A DNA stretch of 46,588 nucleotides from Phormidium tenue FACHB-886 (GTDB lineage Bacteria > Cyanobacteriota > Cyanobacteriia > Elainellales > Elainellaceae), in the NCBI RefSeq assembly GCF_014764505.1, contig NZ_JACXWX010000035.1, forward strand, positions 1 through 46,588, read 5' to 3'. The notes beneath the pieces were generated by a model that saw nothing but the letters and a program-made list of their open reading frames with translations, ran no database searches and was not told the origin of the DNA. Position 1 is the stretch's first letter; every line of letters starts with the position of its first letter. Made by a program: the position numbers and the translations under genes. Shown here one piece after another: positions 39,481 through 46,588 of this stretch.

Positions 39481-41991
39481 ATGAATTTTTTCCAGGCTTT
39501 AACCCATCGGCTTATTCAGTGGCGACGAACCTATTTCCCTGCAAACATGCCTTCTTACCGACTGCAAAAAGTTTTGAAGCAACTTCCAGCCCACCTTAAG
39601 CACTTGAGGGCAGCTCTGAAACGCGCTGCACAGGCATTTGTTAAACCCGAACATTTGGTGATAAGGCGCAATTTGATGCTGCGGCGAAGGGCGCATCCGA
39701 ATCAACGGGTGCAGACCCGCATTTTTTTTGTAATTGCAACCCTACTGCTAACAAGCGCGATCGGCTACCGTTTCTATAATGAGCCACAGCTTGGGGTCGG
39801 TGTGATTGCACCCCAAACGCTAGAAGCATCGGCTTCAGCCAGAGTCATAGATACCAGGACTACTGAAGATAACCGCAAAGCGGCAAAGTTGGCAGCTGTT
39901 CCGGTTTTGATGATCGACCAATCTGCTAATCAAGACATTTATGAATCGCTAGAGCGCCAGCTCAACCGGGGTAACCTGCTCAGGCGTGAAGCGGGCAGTT
40001 TTCCATTTGTAGAAACTTCGCTCCTCTCTACAGAAACACAGCGCTATCTGCGGCAAGCTGAAGAATGGGAATGGCGAACTGCGATCGCTGCCGCTGAAGG
40101 CGCAAGCTCAGCTGCGTCCTTGCCTAAAGCAGGGGCAGGCAACGCCAACGCAAGCACGACCAACACCACACTGCAGGTAGCAATTCTGGAGCTGCAGAAT
40201 TACCGTCGGGCTTACTCTGCTGAGGATTTATCTGCTCTCAAAGAGCTAATCAATCGGGCAAGGCAGCGCTATGAGAAAGCAGTCAAAACTTTGTCGAAAG
40301 ACACGCTAGACCCATCCTCTTCCTACGACATTACGCTGCTTAACCTAACCGATACAGACTGGGTCAGTGCCCAAGCTGCTATCCAAGTCACTTCAAACCG
40401 CATCCTTAGCCAAGGGGTGCCACGGGGCATTCCCAATCAGCTACTTGCAGCAGCGATTGAGGCACAGCTAGACGCCGAAGTGCCGCCGGAGGCCCTTGGC
40501 ATCACCACTCGGATCTTGATGAATACAATCAAGCCAAATTTGGTGGAAGACCCAGAGCAGACCAAGCTGCAAGCAGAGCAGGCAGCCCAAGCAGTTAAAG
40601 ACGTGGTCGTTGAAATCCGCAAGGATGAGGTGATTGTAGAAGCAGGAGAGCCAATTACCCAAGCGGATTTTGTCCTGCTAGACTACTTCGGCATGAGCCA
40701 GCGGCGGGTCAACTGGATGGGGCTATCGGGTTTTGCCACGTTGGTAGGCGGTGGCATCATCATATTTCTCCTCGTTGAGCGGCGATTTCATCCAGAGTTA
40801 CGCTGTCGCGATCATCTGCTGGTGCTGCTGCTGGCGCTCACGGTTCCTCTCGTGGTCTCCCTCAATCTACCTGCAAGCAATTTGCCGCTGATCGGGCTGC
40901 TGATCGGCAGCTTCTATGGCTCAGCGCTGGGGGGGACTCTAGTTGGGCTGCTGAGTCTGGCTGTGCCGATCGGCATGGAAGTAGCTTGGACAACGCTGAT
41001 TCCTAGTGCAGTAGGAGGCGTGCTAGGGGCAGTGGTGGCAGGTCGATCGCGCTCACGTGAGGAGCTGGCGCTGCTAGGCGGGGTGGTAGGTATTACCCAG
41101 GGAGCGGTCTATCTGATCCTGACGCTGATTGCCAGCACAGCGACCACAACCATTTGGTATTTGGTATTGACGGGGGCAGCGCTGCACTGTGTGATGGGAA
41201 TCGCTTGGAGCGTGATGGCGCTGGGCGTTAGTCCTTATTTAGAGCATTTGTTTGATTTGATCACGCCAATGCGGCTGGCAGAACTGTCTAGCCCTAATCG
41301 TCCTTTGCTGAAACGGTTGGCATCAGAAGCGCCAGGAACCTTTCAGCACACCCTATTTGTAGCAACCCTGGCAGAAGCTGCCGCCCGAGCGCTGGGCTGC
41401 AATGTAGAGCTAGTGAGAGCGGGGACACTGTATCATGACATCGGCAAAATGAGCGATCCGCTGGGCTTTATTGAAAACCAAATGGGCGGACCGAACAAAC
41501 ACGATGCCATTAATGACCCCTGGCAAAGTGCGGCACTTATCAAAAAGCATGTTACTGAAGGCGTTGCGCTGGCGCGAAAATATCGCCTGCCGACTGCCGT
41601 TAAAGCATTTATTCCAGAACATCAAGGAACCATGGCGATCGCCTACTTCCACCATCAAGCACAGCAGCGCGCCCAAGCAGACCCAACTATCCTCGTCAAC
41701 GATGATGATTTCCGCTATGACGGACCCATCCCCCAAACGCGAGAAACAGCGATCGTCATGCTGGCAGATTCCTGTGAAGCCGCTCTGCGAACGCTGAAAG
41801 ATGCCACACCTGAAGAAGCCCTGGCAATGGTAAACCGAATTTTTCGCGCCCGCTGGCAAGACAATCAGCTAGCAGAGTGCGGCTTGTCACGTGCCGAAAT
41901 GACGCAAATTGCCGAAATTTTTGTGCAGGTGTGGCTCCAGTTTAACCACCAGCGAGTCGCCTATCCCAAAGCCATTGCGCCTGCGTCTTGA
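39481..41991 (+). CDS. 7TM-HD family phosphohydrolase (PgpH-type)
   Basis: An 836-residue membrane protein. One transmembrane helix at about 78-97 is followed by an extracytoplasmic 7TMR-HDED domain (about 100-395), seven transmembrane helices (about 410-590) and a cytoplasmic HD phosphohydrolase domain (about 605-810). The HD motif residues are His623 in FQHTLF and His652-Asp653 in YHDIGK, with further His in IPEHQGT. Members of this family, including PgpH, hydrolyse cyclic di-AMP. That activity is inferred. The N-terminal 75 residues are an unusual basic cytoplasmic extension. It is 28 bp upstream of rsmB. Confidence 0.92.
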   Translation: MNFFQALTHRLIQWRRTYFPANMPSYRLQKVLKQLPAHLKHLRAALKRAAQAFVKPEHLVIRRNLMLRRRAHPNQRVQTRIFFVIATLLLTSAIGYRFYNEPQLGVGVIAPQTLEASASARVIDTRTTEDNRKAAKLAAVPVLMIDQSANQDIYESLERQLNRGNLLRREAGSFPFVETSLLSTETQRYLRQAEEWEWRTAIAAAEGASSAASLPKAGAGNANASTTNTTLQVAILELQNYRRAYSAEDLSALKELINRARQRYEKAVKTLSKDTLDPSSSYDITLLNLTDTDWVSAQAAIQVTSNRILSQGVPRGIPNQLLAAAIEAQLDAEVPPEALGITTRILMNTIKPNLVEDPEQTKLQAEQAAQAVKDVVVEIRKDEVIVEAGEPITQADFVLLDYFGMSQRRVNWMGLSGFATLVGGGIIIFLLVERRFHPELRCRDHLLVLLLALTVPLVVSLNLPASNLPLIGLLIGSFYGSALGGTLVGLLSLAVPIGMEVAWTTLIPSAVGGVLGAVVAGRSRSREELALLGGVVGITQGAVYLILTLIASTATTTIWYLVLTGAALHCVMGIAWSVMALGVSPYLEHLFDLITPMRLAELSSPNRPLLKRLASEAPGTFQHTLFVATLAEAAARALGCNVELVRAGTLYHDIGKMSDPLGFIENQMGGPNKHDAINDPWQSAALIKKHVTEGVALARKYRLPTAVKAFIPEHQGTMAIAYFHHQAQQRAQADPTILVNDDDFRYDGPIPQTRETAIVMLADSCEAALRTLKDATPEEALAMVNRIFRARWQDNQLAECGLSRAEMTQIAEIFVQVWLQFNHQRVAYPKAIAPAS

Positions 41992-42008
41992 GGGGCAACG
42001 CGCAGCCC

Positions 42009-42014
42009 AGGAGG
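42009..42014 (+). promoter_or_regulatory. Shine-Dalgarno sequence for rsmB
   Basis: AGGAGG, 5 nt before a GTG at 42020. It fixes the start of rsmB downstream of the stop of the HD gene and argues against the longer frame that overlaps that gene. Confidence 0.85.
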
Positions 42015-42019
42015 TTCCT

Positions 42020-43360
42020 GTGAGTGAGAGAAGTCAAGCGCGGCAGGTTGCCTTAACAGCGCTACGAGCAATCCAGCATGGTGCGTTCGCAGATATAGCC
42101 TTGGATAAAGCCCTGCGGCAAAGCAGCTTAGAGCCTGCCGATCGCCGCCTTGTGACCGAGCTGGTGTATGGCAGCATTCGGCGGCAGCGCACTTTAGATG
42201 CGCTCGTTGAGCAGCTCGCCAAAAAGAAGTCGCAGCCGCCCGATCTGCGGCTAATTTTGCACCTCGGCTTATATCAACTGCGCTACCTCAGCCAAATTCC
42301 AAGCCGTGCGGCAGTCGATACCACCGTTGATTTAGCAAAGCAGAACGGCTTCACAGGGCTAGCAGGTTTTGTCAACGGGCTGCTGCGGCAATATGCCCGG
42401 CTCAGTCAGGCGCAAGCCGATCCCTTAGTGCTGCCAGCAGAGGCGATCGCCCAAATTGCCATCCAGCAAAGCTATCCCGATTGGATTGTGCAAGTATGGG
42501 CAGATCAGTTTGGCATAGAAACTGCCGCTCAGCTCTGTGAATGGCTGAACCGTCCGCCGCACATCGATCTGCGGGTCAATCCTTTGAAGACGACGATTGC
42601 CCAGGCAGAAGCTGCCCTGCAAGCTGCGGGCATTGCTGTACAGCGGGTGCCGCCGTTACCGCAAGCGCTGCGGTTGCCCCCTAGCGTTGGGGCGATTCAG
42701 AAGCTTCCTGGATTTGCGGAAGGCTGGTGGACTGTACAGGATAGTAGCGCTCAGCTCGTGAGCCACTTGCTAGATCCGCAGCCTGGAGAAACCGTGATCG
42801 ATGTCTGTGCCGCTCCGGGTGGCAAAACGACTCATATTGCTGAGCTAATGCAGGATCAAGGGGTCGTTTGGGGCTGCGATCGCCATGAGTCGCGTCTCCG
42901 GAAACTTCAGCAAAACGCTGAGCGTCTGCAGCTTCAATCTATCCGTTTGCAAGCGGGAGACAGCCGCCAGATGACTTTTGCAGAATCAACAGCCGATCGG
43001 GTGCTGCTAGATGCGCCCTGTTCAGGGCTGGGAACCTTACATCGCCATGCCGACGCTCGCTGGCGACAAACGCCTACCACTGTGAAAGAATTGGCGCAGC
43101 TTCAAGCAGAACTGCTAAATCATGCGGCGACCTGGGTGAAGCCGGGAGGAGTGCTAGTTTATGCAACCTGTACGCTGCACCCTTTGGAGAATGAAGCGAT
43201 CGTTAAAGCTTTTTTGCAGCAGCATTCTCACTGGTGGATCGAGCGACCGAGTGCAGGGTGCACAGCTGAATTTGCAACTGAAGCAGGATGGCTCACGCTT
43301 CTACCGCCTCAGCGAAATATGGATGGGTTCTTTATGGTGCGGTTGCGCCAAGCTTCATAA
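42020..43360 (+). CDS. rsmB: 16S rRNA (cytosine-967-C5)-methyltransferase
   Basis: A 446-residue methyltransferase. The N-terminal NusB-like RNA-binding domain (about 1-140) contains ARQVALTALRAI. The SAM site is VIDVCAAPGGKTTHIAELM (about 255-275); catalytic cysteines are in DAPCSGLGT and YATCTLHPLENE. It methylates C967 of 16S rRNA using SAM. The GTG start at 42020 is supported by its strong Shine-Dalgarno sequence. The gene follows the HD phosphohydrolase by 28 bp and may be co-transcribed. Confidence 0.95.
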   Translation: MSERSQARQVALTALRAIQHGAFADIALDKALRQSSLEPADRRLVTELVYGSIRRQRTLDALVEQLAKKKSQPPDLRLILHLGLYQLRYLSQIPSRAAVDTTVDLAKQNGFTGLAGFVNGLLRQYARLSQAQADPLVLPAEAIAQIAIQQSYPDWIVQVWADQFGIETAAQLCEWLNRPPHIDLRVNPLKTTIAQAEAALQAAGIAVQRVPPLPQALRLPPSVGAIQKLPGFAEGWWTVQDSSAQLVSHLLDPQPGETVIDVCAAPGGKTTHIAELMQDQGVVWGCDRHESRLRKLQQNAERLQLQSIRLQAGDSRQMTFAESTADRVLLDAPCSGLGTLHRHADARWRQTPTTVKELAQLQAELLNHAATWVKPGGVLVYATCTLHPLENEAIVKAFLQQHSHWWIERPSAGCTAEFATEAGWLTLLPPQRNMDGFFMVRLRQAS

Positions 43361-43531
43361 GAACAGTATGAGAACAGTAGCTTGGCAGCGTCTGGTGACG
43401 GGATCTTGGCTGCAGAGGTTCCCCGCAACCGCTTCAAAGTTTCAAATTTTAAAGATTTCGTGAATTGGTGATAAACCTGGGTTAAAGTAGTGAGGCATAC
43501 AAAGATTGTGTTGTTTAAGAAGTCTAAGCAA

Positions 43532-43723
43532 ATGGTAAGCATTCCTAGAGAAATCTTGTGGAACCTGGCTGAAGCAGTCCATGCTCAAACAAATTCTGAG
43601 CAGGAGTTTACCAGCGTACTAGATAACCTGCGTCAACTGCCAGAAAACACGATTGGCTGTGAAGTCGTTCGCTTCATCGACGGGTACCCTACCGCGGCAT
43701 CACCTTTCTCTAAAGCAAATTAG
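43532..43723 (+). CDS. Small protein (hypothetical)
   Basis: A 63-residue frame from ATG 43532 (a GTG at 43490 gives 77). It has a helical N-terminus (PREILWNLAEAVHAQTNSEQ) and a short C-terminal segment. There is no signal peptide or motif. The gene ends 14 bp before the HTH/GrpE-like gene, so it might be its leader peptide or upstream partner. Conservation is unknown. Confidence 0.45.
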   Translation: MVSIPREILWNLAEAVHAQTNSEQEFTSVLDNLRQLPENTIGCEVVRFIDGYPTAASPFSKAN

Positions 43724-43737
43724 CAATCGCCTCTCTG

Positions 43738-44382
43738 GTGACTGCCCCCTCTCCTTATGCAGCCCGATTAAGATCGCTGCTGCAGACAGCAAATATTTCC
43801 AGTCAAAAAGCCCTTAGCCAGGCCGCAGGTGTTTCGGTTTGGCAGGTGAAGCAGCTTAGTCAGGGTAAAGCTGCCCAGATGCGAGCAGAAATGCTCTACA
43901 AGCTGGGTCAAGCGCTGCATGTTTCGGTTACAGAGTTGCTGTCTGCTTTTTCGGAGTTGCCTTTGGAGGCAGCTTCGCCACAGTCTGCCACCCCGCAGGA
44001 TTCTCTTCAGCAGGAATACCAACGCTTGCAGGCGCAGCTAGCCCAGCAGGAAGAGGTACTTCGGCAAGAGTTTCAGCAGGCAGTGTTGCGATCGCTCGAA
44101 TCCTGGCTCGTGCAATTTCCCACGCTAATCTATGCGGCGCAGCAAAACCCTCAGTTTCCAGCCAAGAATTTTCTACCGTTTATTCGTCCATTAGAGCAGC
44201 TGCTTTCGATCTGGGGGATTGAAACGATCGCCCCAGTTGGAGCAGAGGTTGCGTTTGACCCGCAGCTGCACCAGCTTATGGAGGGAACGGCGCAAGCTGG
44301 CGATCGGGTGAGAGTCCGCTATGCCGGATATCGTCAGGGCGAGAAACTGCTGTATCGCGCCAAGGTTGGGCGAGTTGGCTAG
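43738..44382 (+). CDS. HTH (XRE-type) and GrpE-like fusion protein
   Basis: A 214-residue protein from GTG 43738. Residues about 14-65 are a helix-turn-helix of XRE/Cro type (SQKALSQAAGVSVWQVKQLS). Residues about 88-115 are a coiled-coil (YQRLQAQLAQQEEVLRQEF). The C-terminal part, about 130-214, resembles the dimerisation and beta domain of the nucleotide-exchange factor GrpE: a long helix, GAEVAFDPQLHQL, then GDRVRVRYAGYRQGEKLLYRA. It combines a DNA-binding module with a chaperone-cofactor-like module. Activity as a chaperone-linked regulator or unusual exchange factor is inferred. A hairpin follows. Confidence 0.8.
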   Translation: MTAPSPYAARLRSLLQTANISSQKALSQAAGVSVWQVKQLSQGKAAQMRAEMLYKLGQALHVSVTELLSAFSELPLEAASPQSATPQDSLQQEYQRLQAQLAQQEEVLRQEFQQAVLRSLESWLVQFPTLIYAAQQNPQFPAKNFLPFIRPLEQLLSIWGIETIAPVGAEVAFDPQLHQLMEGTAQAGDRVRVRYAGYRQGEKLLYRAKVGRVG

Positions 44383-44431
44383 CTTGTGAATCAGGCATCA
44401 CCTCTGGGTTCAAATTAACGCTAGAATCGGT

Positions 44432-44464
44432 AACCGACAACCTTCGGCGGGATTGCTGTCGGTT
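44432..44464 (+). terminator. Hairpin after the HTH/GrpE-like gene
   Basis: AACCGACA and its complement flank a 17-nt loop including CCTTCGG. No T-tract follows, so it may be a weak terminator or attenuator. Confidence 0.45.
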
Positions 44465-44550
44465 GCAATAATTTGAGCGTGCGTAAAGCGCTGCTCAAAC
44501 TTGCGTTTGGCTATAGCAAAACCCGGACATATTGAGAGGAAACTAGATTT

Positions 44551-45000
44551 ATGCTATCAGTTGGCGATACCGCTCCTGCTTTTACGGTCAAAGATACTAA
44601 CGGCAACACCGTGTCGCTGTCAGACTATGCAGGTAAAACAGTCGTTCTGTATTTCTATCCAAAAGACGACACCCCCGGCTGCACCAAAGAAGCTTGTAGC
44701 TTCCGCGACAGCTATGCGCTCTATCAAGGCAAGGATATTCATGTGTTTGGCGTTAGCTTAGATGATGAAGCTTCTCACCAAGCATTTACAGCAAAATTTA
44801 ATTTGCCGTTTCCTCTGCTGGCCGATACAGACGGTGCCATCATCAAAGCCTACGATGTTGAAGGCGAAATGAATGGGACGCGCTACGCCAAGCGTGTGAC
44901 CTATGTGATCGGCGAAGATGGCAAAATTGCCAAGGTCTACAGCAGCATCAACACTGAAACTCATGCCGCCGATATCCTAGCTGAGTTGGGCGCTGCTTAA
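44551..45000 (+). CDS. bcp: Peroxiredoxin, Bcp/PrxQ type
   Basis: A 149-residue thiol peroxidase reducing hydrogen and organic peroxides. The peroxidatic Cys44 and resolving Cys49 are in TPGCTKEAC, the five-residue spacing that marks the atypical two-Cys PrxQ/Bcp type. VVLYFYPKDD precedes them. It is cytoplasmic and is probably recycled by thioredoxin. Two strong hairpins follow the gene. Confidence 0.96.
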   Translation: MLSVGDTAPAFTVKDTNGNTVSLSDYAGKTVVLYFYPKDDTPGCTKEACSFRDSYALYQGKDIHVFGVSLDDEASHQAFTAKFNLPFPLLADTDGAIIKAYDVEGEMNGTRYAKRVTYVIGEDGKIAKVYSSINTETHAADILAELGAA

Positions 45001-45040
45001 AAAACCACATATGGCGCTTCACGCTCAAATGAAGAGTCGT

Positions 45041-45081
45041 TTTTTGTTGTGTCCCGTGCTCTGCGTGGAACACAACAAAAA
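45041..45081 (+). terminator. First hairpin after bcp
   Basis: TTTTTGTTGTGT pairs with ACACAACAAAAA around a 17-nt loop. It sits 40 bp after the bcp stop codon. Confidence 0.7.
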
Positions 45082-45120
45082 GCCTATTCCTCAGGCCAGT
45101 GGAAATTGCTATAGGCAGGA

Positions 45121-45167
45121 AAAACTATGCTGAAAGCTGTGGTTCACCCAGCTTTCAGCATAGTTTT
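45121..45167. terminator. Strong second hairpin after bcp
   Basis: A perfect 19-bp stem (AAAACTATGCTGAAAGCTG and complement) with a 9-nt loop and TTTT at its 3' edge. This is probably a bidirectional terminator. Confidence 0.85.
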
Positions 45168-45189
45168 GGCACAATTTGAGGCACTTCAG

Positions 45190-45323
45190 CTGATTGACTG
45201 ACCGCTCTTTCTGGGTAGGTTGAATTGAACAGCGTCACGCCCAAAACCAATTTTTGGGTGGGTTACGCTTACGCTTAGCTAACCCAATGCTTCTCAAGTT
45301 CAAGCATTTTGTCAGTCAATCAG
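45190..45323. mobile_element. Candidate foldback/MITE-like element with 13-bp terminal inverted repeats
   Basis: CTGATTGACTGAC (45190-45202) and its exact complement (45311-45323) flank 108 bp. Inside lie GTAGGTTGAATTGAAC, CCCAAAA/TTTTGGG and GGGTTA/TAACCC segments, which resemble the dispersed GTAGGTTGGGTT-type repeats common in cyanobacterial intergenic DNA. There is no transposase. No target-site duplication could be confirmed. It ends 48 bp before the epimerase start. Confidence 0.45.
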
Positions 45324-45371
45324 GATATTTCAGTTAGATTCGGGCGATCGACAAGCAGAGAGAAACTCATC

Positions 45372-46352
45372 ATGCACATACTGGTTACTGGAGCAGCAGG
45401 ATTTGTAGGGTATCACTTGGCAGAGCGGCTTTTGGCAGACGGTATGCAAGTGTATGGCATTGATAATTTGAATGACTACTATGATGTTAATCTGAAGAAA
45501 GCCCGGCTCGATCGCCTGGTTGTTCAATCAGGATTTACCTTTGAGTTTTTGGATCTGAGCGATCGTCAAGCGGTCGCTGAACTGTTTCAAACCCAAGCAT
45601 TTGATTATGTGGTACATCTAGCAGCACAGGCAGGCGTTCGCTATTCGCTGCAAAATCCTTGGGCATATGTAGACAGCAACCTAGCCGGATTTGTGAATAT
45701 CCTGGAAGGCTGCCGCCATCATTTGGTGAAACATTTGGTGTTTGCTTCCTCTAGCTCTGTGTATGGCGTTAATCCTAAAATTCCGTTTGCTACCAGTGAC
45801 AATGTTGATCACCCGATTTCGCTATATGCTGCCACCAAGAAAGCCAACGAACTGATGGCGCATACCTACAGCCATCTGTTCCAGATTCCCACAACCGGGC
45901 TGCGGTTCTTCACGGTTTATGGAGAGTGGGGGCGGCCAGATATGGCTTACTTTAAGTTTGTGAAAGCGATCGCAGAAGATAAGCCAATCGACGTGTATAA
46001 CTTTGGCGACATGCAGCGCGATTTTACCTATATTGACGACATCATTGAAGGAGTAGTTCGTGTGATGCACAAGCCACCTGTTGCTGATGCATCACAGTCC
46101 ACGCAAGCCCGCTATAAGCTTTACAACATTGGGAACAATCAGCCCGTTTCGCTAATGCGATTCATCGAGGTGATCGAGCAGGCAATGGGAAAGGAAGCCA
46201 AAAAGAACTTGTTGCCGATGCAGCCCGGTGATGTGCCAACGACCTACGCAGATGTAGATGATTTAATGCAGGATGTTGGATTTAAACCCAAAACGTCAAT
46301 TGAAGTGGGAATCGATCGATTCGTGAAGTGGTATCGAGAATATTACTGTTGA
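45372..46352 (+). CDS. NAD-dependent nucleotide-sugar epimerase (UDP-glucuronate 4-epimerase-like)
   Basis: A 326-residue short-chain dehydrogenase of the extended type from ATG 45372. The NAD loop is GAAGFVG (7-13), followed by YGIDNLNDYYD, SSSSVYG, the catalytic YAATKK and the C-terminal RFFTVYGEWGRPDMA. This matches the UDP-glucuronate or UDP-galacturonate 4-epimerases used in capsule and polysaccharide synthesis. Substrate specificity is inferred. The frame is open for 21 codons upstream; the ATG at the conserved HILVTG is the better start. It lies just after the foldback element. Confidence 0.93.
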   Translation: MHILVTGAAGFVGYHLAERLLADGMQVYGIDNLNDYYDVNLKKARLDRLVVQSGFTFEFLDLSDRQAVAELFQTQAFDYVVHLAAQAGVRYSLQNPWAYVDSNLAGFVNILEGCRHHLVKHLVFASSSSVYGVNPKIPFATSDNVDHPISLYAATKKANELMAHTYSHLFQIPTTGLRFFTVYGEWGRPDMAYFKFVKAIAEDKPIDVYNFGDMQRDFTYIDDIIEGVVRVMHKPPVADASQSTQARYKLYNIGNNQPVSLMRFIEVIEQAMGKEAKKNLLPMQPGDVPTTYADVDDLMQDVGFKPKTSIEVGIDRFVKWYREYYC

Positions 46353-46588
46353 AGTAAGTAAAAGCCAACGCAAGAAACTTAAGACAATTACCAAGGTGTG
46401 GAGCAGAATAAGAAAAGCTACATCAGAATAAATTCTTTCAAGTGAAGCTTGATAGATCGCGGGTTGATCTAAGCTGTTTAGCCTGCATTATTCATGAATG
46501 GTGGCAAAGGAGTACAAACTAAGTTCGGTCGAGACCAGTTGAAGGAACGCTGAGGTGAAATCTTCAACAAAGCTATGCGAATGGGAGC
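46353..46588. other. Terminal non-coding stretch
   Basis: No gene, RNA or repeat could be supported in these 236 bp up to the window end. Confidence 0.4.

Overview
The window is chromosomal DNA from a cyanobacterium. It opens with the 3' end of psbA (photosystem II D1). The HIP1 octamer GCGATCGC occurs more than twenty times (for example at 438-445), far above chance for 46.6 kb. Several families here are, to my knowledge, cyanobacterial or plastid-centred: ClpR, DUF2605, DUF2973, the Mo-dependent-nitrogenase C-terminal domain and the Alr4036-type FMN oxidase. The gene mix suggests a freshwater or terrestrial filamentous type, but the genus cannot be fixed from this sequence alone. No transposase, integrase, CRISPR array, rRNA or prophage was seen, so this looks like ordinary core chromosome with some unusual proteins.

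Layout. 1-3.0 kb: psbA end and terminator, a J-domain/TPR protein, and a reverse-strand cassette of three Clp-protease-fold genes of which only one keeps the Ser-His-Asp triad. 3.3-9.6 kb: mostly forward genes (VWA protein, surE, metallo-beta-lactamase-fold hydrolase, ribF, MoxR ATPase, MgtC). 9.6-15.0 kb: DUF155 membrane protein, zinc-ribbon protein, an unrecognised three-repeat protein, a pentapeptide-repeat protein converging with a TerB/Mo-nitrogenase-C protein, and a small EamA-like transporter. 15.0-18.7 kb: a PHO-box-like array followed by a 1077-residue secreted protein with two tandem alkaline-phosphatase-like domains and RTX repeats. 18.7-25.6 kb: DHH phosphoesterase, HNH protein, alanine racemase, tRNA-Ser(GCU), a small conserved-looking protein, a lipoprotein and thrS. 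25.8-30.3 kb: DUF2605 and DUF2973 genes, a three-hairpin intergenic region, a membrane protein, ddl, a small coiled-coil secreted protein and an FMN oxidase. 30.5-31.3 kb: a long gene-free, hairpin-rich stretch. 31.3-35.1 kb: a small protein, a CHAD-domain protein, tRNA-Val(GAC), a damaged-looking Cys-rich small gene and a caspase-fold protein lacking both catalytic residues. 35.4-39.2 kb: rpmF, a sulfite-oxidase-like protein, a peptidoglycan-binding protein and a degenerate ADP-ribosylglycohydrolase-like protein. 39.5-46.4 kb: a 7TM-HD (PgpH-type) phosphodiesterase, rsmB, an HTH/GrpE-like fusion, a PrxQ/Bcp peroxiredoxin, a foldback element and a nucleotide-sugar epimerase.

How the genes fit together. 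alr and ddl cover D-alanine production and dimerisation for peptidoglycan. The Clp cassette, J-domain protein and HTH/GrpE-like protein belong to protein quality control. The PHO-box array and duplicated phosphatase form a plausible phosphate-scavenging unit. Many neighbours are separated by strong hairpins, so most genes look like short transcription units rather than long operons. A recurring feature is short tandem duplication of 15-18 bp in or beside intergenic DNA (3145, 4553, 32930, 36956, 37298).
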